DNA of 64,000 nucleotides from Arthrobacter agilis (GTDB lineage Bacteria; Actinomycetota; Actinomycetes; Actinomycetales; Micrococcaceae), in assembly GCF_006494655.1 (NCBI RefSeq), contig NZ_VHIM01000003.1, positions 310,001-374,000 of the forward strand. The letters run 5' to 3'. Under the pieces are notes generated by a model that was not told where the DNA came from, ran no database searches, and was given only the letters and a program-made list of their open reading frames with translations. Made by a program: the position numbers and the translations under genes. This document shows positions 7,749-15,970 of the stretch, piece after piece (the stretch's first letter is position 1; the number at the start of each line of letters is the position of its first letter).

Positions 7749-8489
7749 GTGACCGACGACCAGATTCTCGGGGAATTGTCCCTCCCAGGCATGCTGCAGG
7801 ACATGGTGCTCGACAGCTCCGACATCAATGATTTCCTCGAGGGTCTCGCGAGGCTCTCTGCCGATACCCTCTCCACGGGCGGACGCGAGATGCTGTGCGG
7901 CATCACCCTCCTGCGTCCCCGGTCGAAGGGGACGGTGGCGAGCAGCAGCGAGCAGGCGAGACTCATGGACGAGGTCCAATACGAGTTCGACGACGGTCCC
8001 TGCATTCGAGCGGCCCGGGACGGCCAGGTCTACAGGGTCGACGACTTCCTGAACGAGAACCGTTTCGGGGAGTACACCGCCGCCATCTCGGATCACGGGA
8101 TCCGCTCCGCGATCGGCGTGCCGATCCCCCTCGACGGGCTGGCCGCGGCCGGGCTCGATCTGTATTCCCCGCAGCCGCATGCCTTCGACGACGAGTCCGT
8201 CGCCGCCGCCGTCGATCTCGCTCGCGAGGCCTCGAAGTCCCTGCGGATGGCGGTGCGGATCGCCCACCTGAGTGACACGGGGGAGCAGCTGAAGGCCGCG
8301 ATGAGCTCCCGCACGATCATCGATGTGGCCGCCGGGGTCATCATGGGGCAGAACCGCTGCAGCCATGACGCCGCCATGACCATCCTCAAGGCCGCCTCCA
8401 ACGGCCGGAACCGGAAGCTGGCGGACATCGCGGCGGCCGTCGTCACGTCGATCGGGCAACCGCTCCCCGAGACGTACTTCGACTCCTGA
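7749..8489 (+). CDS. GAF-ANTAR antiterminator-type regulator
   Basis: 246 residues from a GTG at 7749 preceded by AGGGAA. A GAF sensor domain covers about residues 20-165 (CGITL, VASSSEQARLMDEVQYEFDDGPC). A C-terminal ANTAR domain covers about 175-235, with helices like RTIIDVAAGVIMGQNRCSHDAAMTILKAAS. ANTAR domains bind paired hexaloop RNA stems and prevent transcription termination; GAF binds a small ligand or relays a signal. No RNA target was found. A paralogue with the same architecture lies at 49553-50380. The gene for a D-threonine-aldolase-like enzyme begins 8 bp downstream and is probably cotranscribed. Confidence 0.9.
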   Translation: MTDDQILGELSLPGMLQDMVLDSSDINDFLEGLARLSADTLSTGGREMLCGITLLRPRSKGTVASSSEQARLMDEVQYEFDDGPCIRAARDGQVYRVDDFLNENRFGEYTAAISDHGIRSAIGVPIPLDGLAAAGLDLYSPQPHAFDDESVAAAVDLAREASKSLRMAVRIAHLSDTGEQLKAAMSSRTIIDVAAGVIMGQNRCSHDAAMTILKAASNGRNRKLADIAAAVVTSIGQPLPETYFDS

Positions 8490-8497
8490 GGTACCAG

Positions 8498-9595
8498 ATG
8501 CCCCCTCCGCTCGACGTCCCGACGCCCACCGTCGTGATCGACGCCGCGGTCCTCGAGCGCAACATCGCTTCCATGGCGCAGTCCGCCCGCGTGCGCGGAC
8601 TCCAGCTCCGGCCACACGCCAAGACCCATAAGATCCCGGAGATCGCCCGCCTGCAGCTGGAAGCAGGCGCGGCAGGACTCACCGTCGCGACGATCGGCGA
8701 GGCCGAGGTCTTCGCGGACGCGGGGATCGGCGACGTCTTCATCGCCTACCCACTGTGGGTGGACGGGCCGGCCGCACTGCGCCTCCTCGCACTGGCGCAG
8801 CGACTCCGCCTCGCCGTCGGCGTGGACTCGGTGGAGGGGGTGCGGCAACTGTCCCGGAGCCTCGGGTCGGGTGCCGGACGCGTGGCGGTCCGCGTCGAAG
8901 TGGACAGCGGCCACCATCGCAGCGGTGTTCTCCCGCACCAGGCCGTCACTGTCGCCCTCGCAGCGCGTTCTGCGGGACTCAGGGTCACCGGACTGTTCAC
9001 GTTTCCGGGCCACAGCTACGGCCCAGACCTCGCCGCGCAGGCCGCTGTCGATGAGCAGGAAGCCCTGGCAGAGGCAGCAGCCGACCTGCGGGACGCAGGA
9101 TTCTCATCCCTCGAGATCAGCGGCGGGTCCACCCCCTCCGCGCGCCTCGGCCCGGCCGGGGTGCTCACCGAACTCCGGCCGGGGGTGTACGTGTTCGGGG
9201 ACGCGCAGCAGCGGGAGCTGGGGCACTGCGGGCCCGAGGACATCGCCCTGAGCGTCGAGAGTACGGTCGTCAGCCGCAGGACCGGCACGGACGGAGCGCC
9301 CGACCGCTTCGTTGTCGACGCCGGCAGCAAGGTCCTCGGCAGCGACCGCGCCGCATGGGCCACCGGGCACGGCCGTCTGCTCGAGAACCCCGACGCCCGC
9401 ATCGTCGCTCTGTCCGAGCACCACGCGACGGTCGAGCTGCCCGCAGGTCAGCCCCTTCCCGCGCTGGGATCGCGCCTGCGCGTGGTTCCCAACCACGTAT
9501 GCCTCACCATCAACCTCGTCGACAGCGTGTACGTGGTGCGGAACGGCGTGGTCGAGGGATTGTGGTCGGTGGCGGCGCGGGGACGGAACAGCTGA
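8498..9595 (+). CDS. D-threonine aldolase-like PLP/metal enzyme
   Basis: 365 residues of the alanine-racemase-fold type III family. The likely PLP lysine is Lys42 in RPHAKTHK, and the phosphate-binding region follows (ISGGSTPSAR). The C-terminal beta domain ends with PNHVCLTINL, which supplies the His and Cys that bind the divalent metal in D-threonine aldolases and D-serine dehydratases. The reaction is probably cleavage of a D-3-hydroxyamino acid to glycine plus aldehyde, or dehydration of D-serine; sequence alone does not decide. The ATG has GAGG six bases upstream. The gene ends one base before the convergent EAL gene. Confidence 0.85.
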   Translation: MPPPLDVPTPTVVIDAAVLERNIASMAQSARVRGLQLRPHAKTHKIPEIARLQLEAGAAGLTVATIGEAEVFADAGIGDVFIAYPLWVDGPAALRLLALAQRLRLAVGVDSVEGVRQLSRSLGSGAGRVAVRVEVDSGHHRSGVLPHQAVTVALAARSAGLRVTGLFTFPGHSYGPDLAAQAAVDEQEALAEAAADLRDAGFSSLEISGGSTPSARLGPAGVLTELRPGVYVFGDAQQRELGHCGPEDIALSVESTVVSRRTGTDGAPDRFVVDAGSKVLGSDRAAWATGHGRLLENPDARIVALSEHHATVELPAGQPLPALGSRLRVVPNHVCLTINLVDSVYVVRNGVVEGLWSVAARGRNS

Positions 9596-9596
9596 G

Positions 9597-10361
9597 TCAG
9601 GAGGCGACGATGGCTGGCGATGGGCCCGCCTGGAGCTGCGGGAGTTCTTCGAAGGCGGGCTTCGCGAACCAGTACCCCTGGAACAGGCGGATGCCGGCCG
9701 CCCTGAGGGCGAGGAACTCCGCCTCGGTCTCGATTCCTTCCGCGAGGACGACGAGATCGAGGTCCCGGCTCATGGCGACGATGCCGGCGATGACGATGCG
9801 GCGGGCCGCACTTGAGTCCACGCCCCGGACGAGCTTCATGTCGATCTTGATCAGATCGGGCTGGAAGTCGACGAGCAGCCCGAGCCCTGCGTGACCGGCC
9901 CCGAAGTCGTCGATGGCGGTGGTGAACCCCTGCCGCCGATACTCGGTGATGATGTTCATGAGGTGAGCGGTGTCCGATACCTCCTCGTTCTCCGTGAACT
10001 CGAACATGATCGAGGAGGTCGGGAAGCTGTACCGTTTCGCCGCCTGCAGCGTGGCCCGCAAGCATGCGGCCGGTTCATAGACGGCATTCGGCATGAAGTT
10101 GATGGACAGCATCAGATCCTCGCCCACGGGGAACAGGCGCGCGGCGAGTTCGATCGCCTTGACGCGACAGTCCTGGTCGAAGCGGTACTTCTGCTCCGGC
10201 GAGACCTTGGACAGGATCTCGGCGGCGCCCTCACCCGAGGTACCCCTGACGAGGGCCTCGTAGCCCCAGACGCGTTCAGCGACCGCGTCGTAGATCGGCT
10301 GGAAAGCCATGCTGAAGTCGAAGTCGAGCCCCGACGACGACGAGCAGCCCTTGCAGGCCAT
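9597..10361 (-). CDS. EAL-domain protein (c-di-GMP phosphodiesterase candidate)
   Basis: 254 residues, essentially one EAL domain. Catalytic landmarks are present: YEALVRG (Glu35), the Asn of SINFMPN, the Glu of FEFTENE, DDFGAG, IKID and EGIET, then QGYWFAKP. All metal and base residues expected for c-di-GMP hydrolysis are visible, so activity is likely. The short N-terminus has a CxxC (Cys3, Cys6) and a run of serines, and there is no sensor domain or membrane segment. In this window a GGDEF protein lies at 54998-56560. The start is ATG at 10361; its 3' end abuts the convergent upstream gene. Confidence 0.9.
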   Translation of the reverse strand: MACKGCSSSSGLDFDFSMAFQPIYDAVAERVWGYEALVRGTSGEGAAEILSKVSPEQKYRFDQDCRVKAIELAARLFPVGEDLMLSINFMPNAVYEPAACLRATLQAAKRYSFPTSSIMFEFTENEEVSDTAHLMNIITEYRRQGFTTAIDDFGAGHAGLGLLVDFQPDLIKIDMKLVRGVDSSAARRIVIAGIVAMSRDLDLVVLAEGIETEAEFLALRAAGIRLFQGYWFAKPAFEELPQLQAGPSPAIVAS

Positions 10362-10477
10362 GCGTATTCCCCTTCCTGATGGCGTTCGTCAACCCTAGGA
10401 CAGACTCGGGGCGAGTACGACACAATTTTTCCCGAGCTGGAAGGCAGGGGAAGTGCGCTTCCTACCCGCCGGGAGCC

Positions 10478-12091
10478 CTACAGGTCGACGGCAGCACCGA
10501 TCGGCTCCAGCACCACGTCGGGATAGTCCTTCCTGAAGTGCCCGACCTTCCACTTGTCACCGAACACGGCGACCTTCTCGCCGTCGGCCCGGACCATGAT
10601 CTCGCCGCCACGGAACGTCTCGGGGACGCCCTGGCTCTCGGGCGCCACGCGCATCGCGAGGGTGTAGGACAGGTTGTCGAGCGACGTCGGGGCGTTGAAC
10701 TCGGTCCCGAGGCGCTGCGCTGCGACCTCGAACTGCAGCGCCCCGACGGCGGCGAGCACCGGTGCCTGATCACCTCGGAGGTCCGAGCGCAGCACCTGCA
10801 CCACACCCTCGTGTTCGAGCTGCTCGATCCCGCGGCGGAACTGCTTGTAGCGCCCCGGATCCTTCGCGCGCGCGACGGCGAACAGTTCGGGGGAGAACCG
10901 GGGGATGTCCGGGAACTGGACGGGCTCCTCGGCGAAGAGGCTGTCGCCCACGCGGAGGCTCGTGGCGTTGACCAGCCCGACGACGTCGCCCGGCCACGCG
11001 GTGTCCACGACCTCGCGGCTGCGGCCGAGGACGCGGTGCGCGTATTTCGTGGCGAAAGGTTTGCCGGTGCGCTGGTTCGTGATGACCATGCCGCGTTCGA
11101 AGGTGCCGGAGCAGATGCGCAGATACGCGATGTGGTCGCGGTGCGCGCTGTCCTGGCCGGCCTGGACCTTGAAGACGAAGCCGGACATCGGTGCCTCGAT
11201 CGGCCGCGGCTCGTCCTCACGGGACGGTCTGGGCGACGGTGAGGGAGCCACATCCACGAGGATGTCGAGCAGCTGGGAGACGCCGAAGTTCTTGGCCGCG
11301 GCGGCGAAGAGGACAGGCGTCTGCCGTGCCGCTTCGAACTCCTCGCGATCGAACGATCCGTTGGAGGACTCCACGAGGCCGGACTCCTCGCGGGCCTCGA
11401 GCCACGGGCCGGCGTCGCGCGGGTCGAGGGCATCGATGTCCACCTCCGTCTCGGCGGCGGCCTGCGCTCCGGCGTCGACCGCTTCGAGGGCGATGGAACG
11501 TTGGGCGCGGAGGTCCAGGAGGCCCTGGAAGTGACCGGCGATGCCGGCCGGCCAGGTGAGGGGGACGGGGGTCATCCCGGTACGCTCGCCGACGTCGTCG
11601 ATCAGGCCGAGGGCGTCGAGACCCGGGCGGTCCCACTTGTTGATCACCGTGATGATAGGGATGTTGCGCGCCTTGCAGACGGCGAGCAGCTTCACGGTCT
11701 GCGGCTCGAAGCCCTTGGCGGCGTCGATGAGCATGACGGCGGAGTCGACGGCGGCGAGGACGCGGTAGGTGTCCTCCGAGAAGTCGGCGTGGCCGGGGGT
11801 GTCCACGACATTGAGGATGGTGTCCCGGTAGGTCAGCTGCAGCGCGGCCGAGCTGATCGAGATGCCGCGCTCCTGCTCGATGCCCATCCAGTCGGACACA
11901 GTGGCGTGGCGGCTCGACTTCCCGTGCGTCACGCCGGCGTCCTGGATGGCCCTCGCGAGCAGGGCGAGGGCTTCGGTGAGCGTGGATTTGCCGGCGTCGG
12001 GGTGGGAGATCACGGCGAAGGTGCGACGGCGTCCGGCTTCGCGGCGGACGGCATCGGCGTCGAGGACGGGGGATTCGGTTAACAGGGCCAC
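10478..12091 (-). CDS. prfC: Peptide chain release factor 3
   Basis: 537 residues, close to the E. coli RF3 length of 529. The GTPase domain has the P-loop SHPDAGKST, the switch region QERGISISSAA, DTPGHADFSED and NKWDRPG. The domain II/III segments typical of RF3 follow, with GAVGALQFEV near residue 450. RF3 is a translational GTPase that recycles RF1/RF2 from the ribosome after peptide release. The ATG is followed by a 26-residue N-terminus. It is monocistronic in appearance: 116 bp from the EAL gene and 143 bp from the NmrA-like gene, which is separated from it by a hairpin. Confidence 0.95.
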   Translation of the reverse strand: MALLTESPVLDADAVRREAGRRRTFAVISHPDAGKSTLTEALALLARAIQDAGVTHGKSSRHATVSDWMGIEQERGISISSAALQLTYRDTILNVVDTPGHADFSEDTYRVLAAVDSAVMLIDAAKGFEPQTVKLLAVCKARNIPIITVINKWDRPGLDALGLIDDVGERTGMTPVPLTWPAGIAGHFQGLLDLRAQRSIALEAVDAGAQAAAETEVDIDALDPRDAGPWLEAREESGLVESSNGSFDREEFEAARQTPVLFAAAAKNFGVSQLLDILVDVAPSPSPRPSREDEPRPIEAPMSGFVFKVQAGQDSAHRDHIAYLRICSGTFERGMVITNQRTGKPFATKYAHRVLGRSREVVDTAWPGDVVGLVNATSLRVGDSLFAEEPVQFPDIPRFSPELFAVARAKDPGRYKQFRRGIEQLEHEGVVQVLRSDLRGDQAPVLAAVGALQFEVAAQRLGTEFNAPTSLDNLSYTLAMRVAPESQGVPETFRGGEIMVRADGEKVAVFGDKWKVGHFRKDYPDVVLEPIGAAVDL

Positions 12092-12195
12092 CCCTCCATT
12101 GTCCCCGATCCCGCACGGCGGATCGTCGGGGCGTGCAGGAGTTCGCTGTGCGCGTGGGGATCGGGGACGGCCACGCGCCGCGTTCGCTGCGAGGC

Positions 12196-12226
12196 CGGGT
12201 GGCCTGCCCTGCCGGCAGGCCGCCCG
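12196..12226. terminator. Hairpin terminator of the homoprotocatechuate operon
   Basis: An 8-bp perfect stem GGCCTGCC/GGCAGGCC (12201-12208, 12214-12221) is extended by CGGG/CCCG and a G-U pair, with a 5-base loop. It lies just after the stop of the last gene of the minus-strand operon (12235) and upstream of prfC. It should separate operon transcription from prfC. Confidence 0.6.
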
Positions 12227-12234
12227 GGGCCGGG

Positions 12235-13149
12235 TCAGGCTGGGGCGCCGCCCAGGTGTGCTGCGAGGACATCCCGGACGGACGTCCAGCGATGCGTCCC
12301 GTAGCGGTCGTTGTCCGTGTGGCGCAGCTCCGCCTCACCGCTGAACATGCTGACGAAGTACTGCATGCCCTGCCAGGCGGGGAACGTGGCGTCCTCGTCC
12401 CTCGACACCCGGCGGCCGATCCGTGCCATGCCGGACAGCATTCCGGTCGTCCCCGCCCACTGGGTGCTGAAGGGTGTGCCCGTGAGGTCGGTCAGGGTGT
12501 GCGCGATATCGCGCGCCGTGACGCTGTCGCCCGCCACCTCGATGACCCGCGGGGCGGTGTCGTCGAGTGCCGTGAGTGCCACCACGCGCGCGACGTCGTC
12601 CTTGGTCGTGAAGTCCAGCGTCTGGTCCGGGGAGGACCAGAAGAGCACGCGTCGCCGCCTGAACAGGATCATGGGCGCCTGGCCCGTGAGCATGTCCGTG
12701 AACGCCCCGTTCAGCACCGAGGTGACGCGGAGGGGGGCTGCGTCGAGCTCGGCCGCGACGTCGCGGCGGAGGTCGAAGTTCCGGTTGCTTCCCGGGGTGA
12801 TGCGGCGGTAGTCGGCCGAGTAGTCCGACGGGATGAAACGCCGTACCCCGGCCTCGACGGCGGCCGAGAGCAGGGCCCGCTGGGCGTCGACGATGACGGA
12901 CCGGGCCCCGCTCAGCGCGGACACCACGACGTCGGCACCCGAGAGCGCGGCAACGAGTGCGGCGTGGTCCGCGTAGGCGGCCTCATGGACCGCCACGCGC
13001 TCCTCGTCGGCGTACATCCCGTCCGCCGTCCCGCTGCCCGGACGGGTCAGGACACGCAGGGAGATGCCAGGATCCGCCGTGAGCAGTTCGCGGACGATCC
13101 GATGCCCGAGGTCTCCGGTGGCGCCGGCGACGAGGACGGTACTGGTCAT
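12235..13149 (-). CDS. NmrA-like / isoflavone-reductase-type NAD(P)-binding protein
   Basis: 304 residues from the ATG at 13149. The N-terminal Rossmann motif is VAGATGDLGHRIV, and FIPSDYSADY recalls the isoflavone reductase and NmrA group of atypical short-chain dehydrogenases. No catalytic YxxxK is evident in the usual place, so it may be a redox sensor or a reductase. It starts 20 bp after the stop of hpaI on the same strand and precedes the terminator, so it is probably the last gene of the operon. Its role in aromatic degradation is not clear from sequence. Confidence 0.75.
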   Translation of the reverse strand: MTSTVLVAGATGDLGHRIVRELLTADPGISLRVLTRPGSGTADGMYADEERVAVHEAAYADHAALVAALSGADVVVSALSGARSVIVDAQRALLSAAVEAGVRRFIPSDYSADYRRITPGSNRNFDLRRDVAAELDAAPLRVTSVLNGAFTDMLTGQAPMILFRRRRVLFWSSPDQTLDFTTKDDVARVVALTALDDTAPRVIEVAGDSVTARDIAHTLTDLTGTPFSTQWAGTTGMLSGMARIGRRVSRDEDATFPAWQGMQYFVSMFSGEAELRHTDNDRYGTHRWTSVRDVLAAHLGGAPA

Positions 13150-13168
13150 GAGGGGTGCTCTTCTCTGG

Positions 13169-13984
13169 TCAATAGCTGACGGGGGGTGTGGGGCCGTCGT
13201 CGGAGACGGCGGGAGGAATGAACTCGGAGGCCAGGGCTTCGGAACCACGCGCGAGGAGGGCGACGTCGGCTCCGACGAGGATGAAGCGGGCACCGGCGTC
13301 GAGATAGTGCCGGGCCGTCGTCGGGTTGAACGCGTTGACACCCGCTGGTGTGCCCGCCTTGGAAGCTGCCGTGAGGCAGTGTCCGACGGCGGCACGGACG
13401 TCAGGGTGCTCCTGCTGGCCGAGGAGTCCCATGGACGAGGCGAGGTCGGAGGGCCCCACGAAGATGGCGTCCACCCCGTCGACCGCGAGGATGTCCTCCA
13501 CCGCCTCGACGGCGGCTGCCGATTCGATCTGCACGGTGACGCTGATGGTCCCGGCAGCGGAGCCGAGGTAGTCCGGAATGCGGTTCCAGCGGGCCGCGCG
13601 GGCCAGTGCGGAACCGACTCCGCGGACGCCCTCGGGAGGATAGCGGGTGGCGGCGACGGCCGCCCGCGCATCGTCCACGGAATTCACCATCGGTATGAGG
13701 AGGTTCTGGACGCCGAGGTCCAGGTACTGCTTGATCAGGACGGTGTCGTTGACCGGCGGGCGGACGAGGGTCTGCACGGGATGGCCGTGGATGGCCTGGA
13801 GCTGGGCGAGGATGGATTCGAGGCCGTTCGGGCTGTGCTCGGCATCGACCAGCAACCAGTCGAGCCCGGATCCGGCGCAGATCTCGGCGACCAGGGGACT
13901 GCCCGAGCAGATCCACATGCCGGTGAGCGGGCGATCGGCGGCCCCGAGGACGTCCGCGAAGGTGGGTGCTAGACGAATTGGCAC
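13169..13984 (-). CDS. hpaI: 4-hydroxy-2-oxoheptanedioate aldolase (HpaI/HpcH)
   Basis: 271 residues from a GTG at 13984 that overlaps the 3' end of hpaH by 16 bp. Class II HpcH/HpaI aldolase features are in order: GMWICSGSPLVAEICAGSGLDW, DAEHSPNG (catalytic His), the QTLVRPP arginine, VQIESAAAV with the metal-binding Glu, and DAIFVGPSDLA with the metal-binding Asp. It performs the last pathway step, retro-aldol cleavage of 4-hydroxy-2-oxoheptane-1,7-dioate to pyruvate and succinic semialdehyde. Earlier starts in the same open frame would run far into hpaH on the same strand and were rejected. Confidence 0.9.
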   Translation of the reverse strand: MPIRLAPTFADVLGAADRPLTGMWICSGSPLVAEICAGSGLDWLLVDAEHSPNGLESILAQLQAIHGHPVQTLVRPPVNDTVLIKQYLDLGVQNLLIPMVNSVDDARAAVAATRYPPEGVRGVGSALARAARWNRIPDYLGSAAGTISVTVQIESAAAVEAVEDILAVDGVDAIFVGPSDLASSMGLLGQQEHPDVRAAVGHCLTAASKAGTPAGVNAFNPTTARHYLDAGARFILVGADVALLARGSEALASEFIPPAVSDDGPTPPVSY

Positions 13985-14754
13985 GTCACTGCTCCCAACG
14001 GTCCGAAGTCGGCGTGGACGGTGTCCCCCGCATAAACCCACATGGGCCGCGTGAAGGACCCGGCGAGGATGATGTCCCCGGCCTTCAGCCTGTCCCCGTG
14101 GGCTGCGATCTTGTTGGCGAGCCAGTGCACGCCCGCGGCGGGATGGTCGAGGACCCCGGCGGCGACCCCTGTTTCCTCGACCACCTGGTTCTTGTAGAGG
14201 ATCGCGGACACCCAGCGCAGATCGACGGCGTCGGGCCGCACCGGGCGCCCGCCGACGACCATGGCGCCCATGGCGGCGTTGTCGGAGATGGTGTCCACGA
14301 TGGTGCGTCCCTCCATCTCGATGCGGGAGTCCAGGATCTCGAGGGCGGGCACCACGTAGTCGGTGGCATTCAGGACATCGAAGATCGTGCAGCCCGGCCC
14401 GCTGAGATCGTCCTTCAGCACGAAGGCCAGTTCCACCTCGACCCGGGGATGGGAATACCGGCTCCACTCCACCGAGCACCCGGTCTCCAGGACCATGTCG
14501 TCGAAAATGGCACCGTAGTCGGGTTCGGTGATGCCGGTGGCAGCCTGCATGGCCCGCGAGGTGAGCCCGATCTTCCGGCCCACGAGCCTGCGCCCGGCGT
14601 CCTCGTTCCGCTGCCGCCACAACCGCTGGACCGCATAGGAATCCTCGACCGTCATGTCCGGGTGCCGAGCGGTCAGCAGGGGTACCGGGACCCGGCTCCG
14701 GCCGGCCTCCAGCAGTTCATCGGCGATGGCCTCGATGGTCGCGGGGTCGAGCAT
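13969..14754 (-). CDS. hpaH: 2-oxo-hept-3-ene-1,7-dioate hydratase
   Basis: 261 residues, near the 267 of E. coli HpaH. Features of the hydratase/decarboxylase branch of the FAH superfamily are visible: [35 protein letters not shown] (metal-binding Glu pair), and [12 protein letters not shown]. It adds water across the double bond of 2-oxohept-3-enedioate. Two in-frame ATGs exist six bases apart; I chose 14754 because the AGGAG upstream is then seven bases away, against one for 14760. It sits between hpaD and hpaI and overlaps hpaI. Confidence 0.9.
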   Translation of the reverse strand: MLDPATIEAIADELLEAGRSRVPVPLLTARHPDMTVEDSYAVQRLWRQRNEDAGRRLVGRKIGLTSRAMQAATGITEPDYGAIFDDMVLETGCSVEWSRYSHPRVEVELAFVLKDDLSGPGCTIFDVLNATDYVVPALEILDSRIEMEGRTIVDTISDNAAMGAMVVGGRPVRPDAVDLRWVSAILYKNQVVEETGVAAGVLDHPAAGVHWLANKIAAHGDRLKAGDIILAGSFTRPMWVYAGDTVHADFGPLGAVTCQFV

Positions 14755-14797
14755 GCGCATACTCCTCAGATGATCGGGCGGTTCAGAAACGTCCGGC

Positions 14798-14830
14798 GCC
14801 GGTCCCGCACCTCGATCGGGCGGGACCGGC
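14798..14830. promoter_or_regulatory. Intercistronic hairpin between hpaD and hpaH
   Basis: Perfect 11-bp stem (14798-14808 with 14820-14830) and 11-base loop, in the 91-bp gap between the hpaD stop and hpaH start. It lies inside an operon and has no T tract. It could act as a partial terminator or as an RNA-stability element. Confidence 0.5.
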
Positions 14831-14845
14831 ACCACGGTGTGCGGC

Positions 14846-15922
14846 TTAGAGCTGCGCGCCGAGCTTGAAGCCCTCCGCGTCCTCGCCGTCCTTACGGGTG
14901 TAGGAGAAGCCATCGGCGCCGACGGTAACGGCCATCTCGCTCTTCTCCTCCCGCTCGATGACGGGCTGCGGGTTCCCGTCGAGGTCCAGGACGAGGGATG
15001 CCTCGGTGTACCAGGACGGGACGACGGCGTTGCCCCACCAGTCGCGGCGCTGGTTGTCGTGCACGTCCCAGGTGATGGTCGGGTTGTCGGGGTCCCCGGT
15101 GTAGTAATCCTGCGTGTAGATCTCGATGCGGTGGTCGTCGGGGTCGAGGATGTAGAGGTAGAAGGCGTTGGAGACGCCGTGGCGTCCGGGTCCGCGCTCG
15201 ATGCGGTCGCTGATGCGCAGGGCGCCCATCTTGTCGCAGATCTGGATGATGTTGTGCTTCTCGTGGGTGGCGAAGGCGACGTGGTGCATGCGGGGTCCGT
15301 TGCCGCCGGTGAGTGCGGTGTCGTGCACGGTCTGCTTGCGGTGCATCCAGGCGGCGTAGGTGACGCCGTCGGAATCCTGGATGTCCTCGGAGACCCGGAA
15401 GCCCAGATCCTCCAGGTACGCCCGCCCCCGGGGCACGTCGGGGGTGACCTGGTTGAAGTGGTCCAGGCGCACCAGTTCCCCGGCGGAGTAGAGGTCGTAC
15501 CGCTGGGTGAGGCGTTCCACATGCTGGACGTCGTAAAAGAACTCGTAGGGAAAGCCCAGCGGGTCCTCGACCCGCACGGAATCACCGACACCCTTGGTGA
15601 AACCGTTCGCACGGCGTTCCGTGCGGCAGCCGAGCTCCCGGTAATACGCTTCGGCGGCGTCAACCTCGGCCGGTGACTTCACGCGGTACGCGAAGGCGGC
15701 GACGGCGGCGACCGGTCCCTGGCGCAGCACGAGATTGTGGTGGATGAACTCCTCCAGGGAGCGCAGGTAGATCGCGTTCCCGTCCTCCTCGGTGACGTGC
15801 AGCCCGAGGACGTCGACGTAGAACTCCCGCGACCGGGCGAGATCGGTGACCACGATCTCCATGTAGGCGCAGCGCACGATATCCGGCGCGGGCAGGGTGG
15901 GAGTGGGGACGAAATCTGTCAC
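14846..15922 (-). CDS. hpaD: 3,4-dihydroxyphenylacetate (homoprotocatechuate) 2,3-dioxygenase
   Basis: 358 residues of the type I (vicinal-oxygen-chelate) extradiol dioxygenases, with two related beta-alpha-beta-beta-beta modules. The 2-His-1-carboxylate metal site is readable: His in RLDHFNQV, His in RMHHVAFATH and Glu in HRIEIYTQDYY. Their spacing matches the Fe enzyme of Brevibacterium fuscum and the Mn enzyme MndD of Arthrobacter globiformis, and the C-terminal extension is also like theirs. It cleaves homoprotocatechuate next to the hydroxyls to 5-carboxymethyl-2-hydroxymuconate semialdehyde, the substrate of the HpaE gene 48 bp upstream. Whether it uses Fe or Mn cannot be told from sequence. 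Confidence 0.93.
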   Translation of the reverse strand: MTDFVPTPTLPAPDIVRCAYMEIVVTDLARSREFYVDVLGLHVTEEDGNAIYLRSLEEFIHHNLVLRQGPVAAVAAFAYRVKSPAEVDAAEAYYRELGCRTERRANGFTKGVGDSVRVEDPLGFPYEFFYDVQHVERLTQRYDLYSAGELVRLDHFNQVTPDVPRGRAYLEDLGFRVSEDIQDSDGVTYAAWMHRKQTVHDTALTGGNGPRMHHVAFATHEKHNIIQICDKMGALRISDRIERGPGRHGVSNAFYLYILDPDDHRIEIYTQDYYTGDPDNPTITWDVHDNQRRDWWGNAVVPSWYTEASLVLDLDGNPQPVIEREEKSEMAVTVGADGFSYTRKDGEDAEGFKLGAQL

Positions 15923-15970
15923 GGGAGTCTCTCTTCTTCGAGTGAGTGGGGAAAGGGCGGAGGGCTGGTT

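Noticed and set aside
13985-14620. Longer version of HpaI that begins inside hpaH
   Set aside because: The extra residues do not resemble an aldolase and overlap hpaH on the same strand.
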